Shown here in pieces: positions 5,012 through 8,674 of a stretch of 8,674 nucleotides of DNA. A program made the position numbers and the translations under genes. The notes below the pieces were generated by a model. That model saw only the letters and a program-made list of their open reading frames with translations. It had not been told where the DNA came from and searched no databases. Position 1 is the stretch's first letter, and each line of letters begins with the position of its first letter. Source of the DNA: an uncultured Clostridia bacterium (GTDB lineage Bacteria > Bacillota > Clostridia > Monoglobales > Monoglobaceae); assembly GCA_945878965.1 (NCBI GenBank), contig CAMCUJ010000041.1:1-8674 (forward strand). The letters run 5' to 3'.

Positions 5012-6409
5012 TTAAACGTAGTGAACCTTATTCTCCATATCAACCATATCAGGGTCAATCTTATATTTCTGAGCACGTCTGTACTCAAAGAACTTAACTG
5101 CAACCTGCTCAAAAAGTGCATAAGACAATACGTCCTCATCCTGCTCGATGTATTCCGCAGCATCCTTTCTAAGCTTTTCAAGCTCAGGCTTAATAAGGTC
5201 AGCCGGACGGCAAGTAATAGGTTTCTCATCACCTATAATCTTCTTTCTGAATTCATCGGAAATCGGAACCGGAGTTCTTCCGTATTCGCCCCTAACTATA
5301 CCCTTGAATTCCTTAGTTACCATCTTGTAGCGTTCGCCCATGATAACGTTGAATACAGCCTGAGTACCGACAATCTGTGATGACGGAGTAACGAGAGGCG
5401 GATAACCTGCGTCCTTTCTTACTCTTGGAACTTCCTTGAGAACTTCTTCAAGCTGGTCTTCCTTGCCAGCCTGTTTCAGCTGTGAAAGAAGGTTTGAAAG
5501 CATTCCGCCCGGAACCTGATACTTAAGAGTAGTGATATCAACACCAAGCACCTTCGTACTCATAAGACCGCTTGCAAGATATTTTTCTCTTAACGGCTTG
5601 AAGTAATCCGAAATCTCTGTTAAAAGATTTAGATCAATTCCTGTATCATATTCTGTACCCTGAAGAGTTGCAACAAGCGGCTCTGTCGGCGGCTGTGATG
5701 TACCCATAGCAAGTGGTGATAATGCACAGTCAACAACATCTACTCCGGCTTCTATTGCCTTAAGATATGTCATTGATGCAACACCGCTTGTATAGTGTGT
5801 ATGAAGCTGAATCGGAACCTTTATTGTTTCCTTTAATCTCTTAACAAGCTCATAAGCCTTATATGGTGTAAGAAGTCCTGCCATATCCTTGATACAGATA
5901 GAATCCGCACCGCAGTCCTCATACTCTTTAGCAAGCTTTACAAAGAATTCTACGTCGTGAACAGGGCTGATTGTATACGAAATAGCCGCCTGAACATGTC
6001 CCTTTTCCTTCTTTGTAGCATTAATTGCTGTCTGAAGATTTCTAACGTCATTTAATGCATCGAAAATTCTTAAAATATCAATTCCGTTTGCAATTGACTT
6101 CTGAACGAAATATTCAACAACATCATCTGCATAATGTCTGTAGCCTAAAACGTTCTGTCCTCTGAACAACATCTGTAATTTTGTATTTGGAGCTCCCGCT
6201 CTTATTTTTCTTAAACGCTCCCATGGATCTTCATTAAGGAATCTAAGACAAGCATCAAATGTAGCACCGCCCCATGCCTCAATTGAATGATAGCCTACCT
6301 TGTCCATCATAGAAAGAGCCGGAAGAATTTCTTCTGTAGTCATACGAGTAGCTATAAGTGACTGATGTGCGTCACGAATAATAGTCTCGGTTATACCTAC
6401 CTTAGCCAT
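5012..6409 (-). CDS. oadA: Oxaloacetate decarboxylase alpha subunit (carboxyltransferase), without biotin domain
   Basis: The alpha subunit takes the carboxyl group from oxaloacetate (giving pyruvate) and places it on the biotin of the carrier protein. Its 465 residues form an HMGL-like TIM barrel (about 1-275) plus the conserved PYC/OADA association domain (about 290-465). Metal and active-site residues are visible by analogy with pyruvate carboxylase: Asp13 in IRDAHQS, the probably carboxylated Lys174 in CIKDMAG, and His203 and His205 in LHTHYTSG. Klebsiella-type OadA is about 595 residues with a Pro/Ala linker and biotin domain at its C terminus. Those are absent here and supplied by the carrier gene at 7804-8187. 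ATG follows AGGAGG (6418-6423) by eight bases. It is the last gene of the operon. A pyruvate carboxylase B subunit (pycB) has the same fold, but the neighbouring beta and gamma genes favour a decarboxylase pump. Confidence 0.92.
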   Translation of the reverse strand: MAKVGITETIIRDAHQSLIATRMTTEEILPALSMMDKVGYHSIEAWGGATFDACLRFLNEDPWERLRKIRAGAPNTKLQMLFRGQNVLGYRHYADDVVEYFVQKSIANGIDILRIFDALNDVRNLQTAINATKKEKGHVQAAISYTISPVHDVEFFVKLAKEYEDCGADSICIKDMAGLLTPYKAYELVKRLKETIKVPIQLHTHYTSGVASMTYLKAIEAGVDVVDCALSPLAMGTSQPPTEPLVATLQGTEYDTGIDLNLLTEISDYFKPLREKYLASGLMSTKVLGVDITTLKYQVPGGMLSNLLSQLKQAGKEDQLEEVLKEVPRVRKDAGYPPLVTPSSQIVGTQAVFNVIMGERYKMVTKEFKGIVRGEYGRTPVPISDEFRKKIIGDEKPITCRPADLIKPELEKLRKDAAEYIEQDEDVLSYALFEQVAVKFFEYRRAQKYKIDPDMVDMENKVHYV

Positions 6410-6428
6410 TTTTATTACCTCCTCATTT

Positions 6429-6465
6429 CCGAACCGCTTTAATTAATAATTAAATTTCGGTTCGG
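6429..6465 (-). other. Large near-perfect palindrome between oadB and oadA
   Basis: CCGAACCG and CGGTTCGG (6429-6436 and 6458-6465) enclose TTTAATTA and TAATTAAA (6438-6445 and 6447-6454), with only an unpaired C against TTT between the two stems. It ends five bases before the oadA AGGAGG. No U-tract follows on either strand. In mRNA it would make a long hairpin able to stabilise the upstream oadB message, mark a processing site or influence oadA translation; as DNA it could be a protein-binding palindrome. Confidence 0.6.
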
Positions 6466-6513
6466 TTCTTAAGTATTTGTATTACTGTTACTGATAAAAT
6501 CAAACTTCAATTA

Positions 6514-7758
6514 TTATTTAGCAAACATTGAAAGGAATACACCGGCAGCAACCGCTGAACCGATAACACCTGCAACGTTTGGACCCATTGCGTGCATTAG
6601 AAGGAAGTTTGAAGGGTTTTCCTTCTGACCTACTGTCTGAGATACACGAGCCGCCATAGGAACCGCAGATACACCTGCTGAACCAATTAGAGGATTTACC
6701 TTGCCCTTTGTAAGGAAACACATAATATTTCCAAGTAAAAGTCCGCCAAATGTTGAGAAACAGAATGCAAGTAATCCAAGAACTACTATACCGATTGTCT
6801 GTGCGTTTAAGAATCCGTCAGCAGTAGCTGTTGCACCAACTGTAAGACCTAAGAATATAGTAATAATATTACATAACTCATTCTGAACTGTCTTTGAAAG
6901 TCTTTCAACAACACCTGTTTCCTTGAATAAGTTACCAAGCATAAGCATACCTACAAGAGATAATGCATCCGGAACTATTAAAGCAACAACTATAGTTACA
7001 ACTATAGGGAAAACTATCTTCTCTTTCTGAGAAACTGTTCTTAGCTGCTCCATCTTTATAGCACGAGTCTTCTTAGTAGTCATAAGCTTCATAATAGGCG
7101 GCTGAATTACAGGAATAAGCGCCATATATGAATAAGCCGCTACCGCAATTGCCGGAAGAAGATGCGGAGCAAGTGTCTTGGTTACATAAATCGCTGTAGG
7201 TCCGTCCGCACCGCCGATAATACCGATTGATGCTGCTTCATTTACATCGAAACCAATACTTGGAATTGCCGCACCAAGTATTAACGCAAACAAAAATGCG
7301 AAAAATACTCCAAGCTGCGCCGCAGCACCAAGTAATATACTTTTAGGATTTGCAATAAGAGGACCAAAGTCTGTCATCGCTCCAATTCCAAGGAAGATAA
7401 GCGGTGGATAAATTCCAAGCTTAACACCTAAATATAACAAGTCTAAAAGACCGCCGTTTGCAATAACATTTTGTATAATAATATGCTTGTCTTGATCTAA
7501 GAACGAATTTGCAACATTCGGATCTGTAAATCTGTCTGCGTGCATAACCAACTGCTCAGGCATCATCGGAAGATTAGTTATAAGCATACCGAATGCAATT
7601 GGTAAAAGTAATAGCGGCTCGTATTTCTTAACTATTGCAAGATACAATAGTACACACGCAATAACAATCATAATAATAGTTTTTACCATATCTATAGCCG
7701 GCTGAGAAAATAATACTGCAAAACCGGTACTATTCAAAAAACTCACAAAACTATCCAT
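6514..7758 (-). CDS. oadB: Na+-translocating decarboxylase beta subunit (OadB/MmdB/GcdB family)
   Basis: The beta subunit is the integral membrane part: it decarboxylates carboxybiotin and couples this to Na+ export. The 414 residues are mostly hydrophobic helices (first around 23-43). The family hallmark SIGIIGGADGPTAIY (177-191) contains Asp185, matching the Na+-coupling aspartate described in Klebsiella OadB. Other conserved stretches are GAMTDFGPLIANP (126-138), GLTVGATATADGFL (304-317), NPLIGSAGVSAVPMAAR (355-371) and MHAMGPNVAGVIGSAVAAG (388-406). The ATG follows a modest GGTGA site (7766-7770) by seven bases. The sequence alone does not tell oxaloacetate, methylmalonyl-CoA and glutaconyl-CoA systems apart; the OadA-type alpha gene downstream points to oxaloacetate. 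It lies 45 bp after the carrier gene and 104 bp before oadA. Confidence 0.95.
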   Translation of the reverse strand: MDSFVSFLNSTGFAVLFSQPAIDMVKTIIMIVIACVLLYLAIVKKYEPLLLLPIAFGMLITNLPMMPEQLVMHADRFTDPNVANSFLDQDKHIIIQNVIANGGLLDLLYLGVKLGIYPPLIFLGIGAMTDFGPLIANPKSILLGAAAQLGVFFAFLFALILGAAIPSIGFDVNEAASIGIIGGADGPTAIYVTKTLAPHLLPAIAVAAYSYMALIPVIQPPIMKLMTTKKTRAIKMEQLRTVSQKEKIVFPIVVTIVVALIVPDALSLVGMLMLGNLFKETGVVERLSKTVQNELCNIITIFLGLTVGATATADGFLNAQTIGIVVLGLLAFCFSTFGGLLLGNIMCFLTKGKVNPLIGSAGVSAVPMAARVSQTVGQKENPSNFLLMHAMGPNVAGVIGSAVAAGVFLSMFAK

Positions 7759-7803
7759 TATTTTGTCACCACTTTCTTTAATTTAATAAACTAATAGCAA
7801 TAA

Positions 7804-8187
7804 TTAAGCAATAGAAATTAGAGCATCTCCGCTGTTTACAGATGCACCCTGAGATGTATTTACAGCAACAACCTTACCGCCCTTTGGTGCCATAATCTCA
7901 TTTTCCATCTTCATAGCCTCAAGAACGCATAGTACATCGCCCTCATTTACTGTATCGCCAACATTAACCTTGATAGAGACAACACTGCCCGGCATTGGAG
8001 CGGAAACAACCGTAGAACCGGCAGGAGCCGCAGTAGGAGCCGCAGCCGGTGCTGCCTTTGGTGCAGGTGCAGGAGCTGCTTTTGGAGCAGGTGCTGCCAT
8101 TACCGGAGCTGATGATGGTGCTCCGCCTATTTCCTCAACCTCTACCTCGTAAGACTTACCATTTACATTAATCATAAACTTTCTCAT
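7804..8187 (-). CDS. Biotin carboxyl carrier protein of the decarboxylase (MmdC/GcdC-like)
   Basis: This small protein carries the biotin that shuttles CO2 between the alpha subunit and the membrane beta subunit. It has 127 residues in three parts. Residues 1-20 form a short strand-rich N terminus. Residues 22-57 form a flexible Ala/Pro linker containing the duplicated PAPKAAPA pattern. Residues 58-127 form a biotinyl domain with EAMKMENE; Lys93 is the biotinylated residue and the two glycine-containing hairpins of the fold (APMPG, NEGD) are in place. The ATG follows AAGGAGG (8197-8203) by nine bases. The linker DNA is an imperfect tandem repeat, so its length may vary among strains. In enteric OadA this module is fused to the alpha subunit; here it is a separate gene between gamma and beta. 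Confidence 0.95.
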   Translation of the reverse strand: MRKFMINVNGKSYEVEVEEIGGAPSSAPVMAAPAPKAAPAPAPKAAPAAAPTAAPAGSTVVSAPMPGSVVSIKVNVGDTVNEGDVLCVLEAMKMENEIMAPKGGKVVAVNTSQGASVNSGDALISIA

Positions 8188-8209
8188 TTATTTTTACCTC
8201 CTTAATTTT

Positions 8210-8230
8210 TCCCTCTGATTTATCAAGGGA
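8210..8230 (-). other. Intercistronic hairpin between the gamma subunit and carrier genes
   Basis: TCCCT (8226-8230) pairs with AGGGA (8210-8214), and an inner TGA/TCA stem closes a TAAA loop. It sits in the 58-bp gap, just upstream of the carrier AAGGAGG. It is followed by A residues rather than U, so it is not a terminator; an mRNA processing or stability role is possible. Confidence 0.4.
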
Positions 8231-8245
8231 ATTCAATTATGAATA

Positions 8246-8617
8246 TTAATATCTTGAATTAATAACGTCATTAAGTCCTGCCTTATTCCATGCCGGTGCA
8301 GAGTTTGTCACTCTCTTATATGACTTAATTTTAAGATTATATGTTGATGTATTAAGACTTGCTGCAATTGCCGCAGTTAAAACTGCTACAAGCTCGCTCT
8401 CGTCCATATCATCGCTATTCTTTATTTCAGCAGCTACAGGTGCTTTCGCTACAGGAATCTCTGTCTTAACCTCTGTATTCACCTTTGCCGGATCCTTATA
8501 AAAGAATACCTTCATAAGCATTAGTACTATCATAAGTATTATTAATACCGAAAATACTATACTAAGACCAACTACTGTAGTTACAAGACCTTCACTTAAT
8601 GCTTCCATTATTGTCAT
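8246..8617 (-). CDS. oadG: Na+-translocating decarboxylase gamma/delta subunit (OadG family)
   Basis: The small OadG-type subunit anchors the soluble alpha subunit to the membrane beta subunit. The 123 residues show a single N-terminal transmembrane helix at about 12-37, preceded by MTIMEALSEGL. A charged, variable stretch (about 41-74) follows, then DESELVAVLTAAIAASL (72-88) and the tail SYKRV...PAWNKAGLNDVINSRY, typical of the clostridial family version that carries a conserved helical segment. In Klebsiella the C-terminal end of OadG holds the contact to the alpha subunit. The start ATG at 8615-8617 lies 10 bases after AGGAAAGGGG. An ATG at 8606-8608 (residue 4) is also possible, and one at 8622-8624 is out of frame. 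It is the first gene of the operon seen here; a substrate-specific gene such as mmdA could lie beyond the edge. Confidence 0.88.
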   Translation of the reverse strand: MTIMEALSEGLVTTVVGLSIVFSVLIILMIVLMLMKVFFYKDPAKVNTEVKTEIPVAKAPVAAEIKNSDDMDESELVAVLTAAIAASLNTSTYNLKIKSYKRVTNSAPAWNKAGLNDVINSRY

Positions 8618-8667
8618 ATAGCATAAACCCCTTTCCTAAATTAAATTATTAAACTCACTTAAGAATT

Positions 8668-8673
8668 ATTATA
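8668..8673 (-). promoter_or_regulatory. Possible -10 element of the oad operon at the window edge
   Basis: A perfect TATAAT occurs on the minus strand 51-56 bases upstream of the oadG start. The matching -35 would lie outside the window. In such AT-rich DNA a lone hexamer is weak evidence. Confidence 0.25.
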
Positions 8674-8674
8674 G

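Noticed and set aside
4840..5232. 130-codon minus-strand frame overlapping the 3' end of oadA
   Set aside because: It overlaps a conserved OadA domain in another frame, crosses the oad terminator and has an arginine/leucine/serine-rich low-quality composition.
7970..8152. 60-codon plus-strand frame rich in Gly and Ala
   Set aside because: It is the complement of the Ala/Pro linker of the biotin carrier; the composition is inherited from that repeat.

Overview
The window is AT-rich, every gene lies on the minus strand, and most genes have strong AGGAGG-type ribosome binding sites. A SigK-type sporulation sigma factor and a sodium-pumping decarboxylase operon point to an anaerobic, spore-forming (or recently spore-forming) member of the Clostridia, plausibly a gut organism. 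Protein families were recognised by reading conserved motifs; no database search was run.

In the direction of transcription (high to low coordinates) there are three blocks. (1) 8674-4903: a four-gene operon for a membrane-bound, biotin-dependent, Na+-translocating decarboxylase of the oxaloacetate decarboxylase type. Its order is gamma subunit (oadG-like), separate biotin carrier protein, beta subunit (oadB, the Na+ channel) and alpha carboxyltransferase (oadA without its own biotin domain), closed by a very good intrinsic terminator. Two gaps in the operon hold hairpins; the one before oadA is a large near-perfect palindrome. (2) 4843-4089: sigK, the late mother-cell sporulation sigma factor, uninterrupted and with its hydrophobic pro-sequence. 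It is followed by about 160 bp of GC-richer, palindrome-rich DNA (3926-4087) that looks like an intergenic repeat rather than a gene. (3) 3854-1: glmS, purC and purF. glmS has a textbook sigma-A promoter and a clear 3' terminator, but its reading frame is broken near 2430-2436, where about 17-19 codons also appear to be missing between the two sugar-isomerase domains. purC and purF, both for de novo purine synthesis, follow on the same strand; purF runs off the window after 275 codons.

The oad genes form one biochemical machine: the alpha subunit moves a carboxyl group onto the biotin carrier, and beta decarboxylates the carrier while exporting Na+. GlmS and PurF are both glutamine amidotransferases with an N-terminal cysteine nucleophile, feeding cell-wall amino sugars and purines respectively. 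I found no tRNA, rRNA, CRISPR array, transposase or plus-strand gene. The items most worth a second look are the broken glmS, the palindrome-rich block after sigK (part of whose motif recurs after purC), the inverted repeat upstream of purC and the palindrome between oadB and oadA. I do not see convincing evidence of a wholly new multi-gene system.
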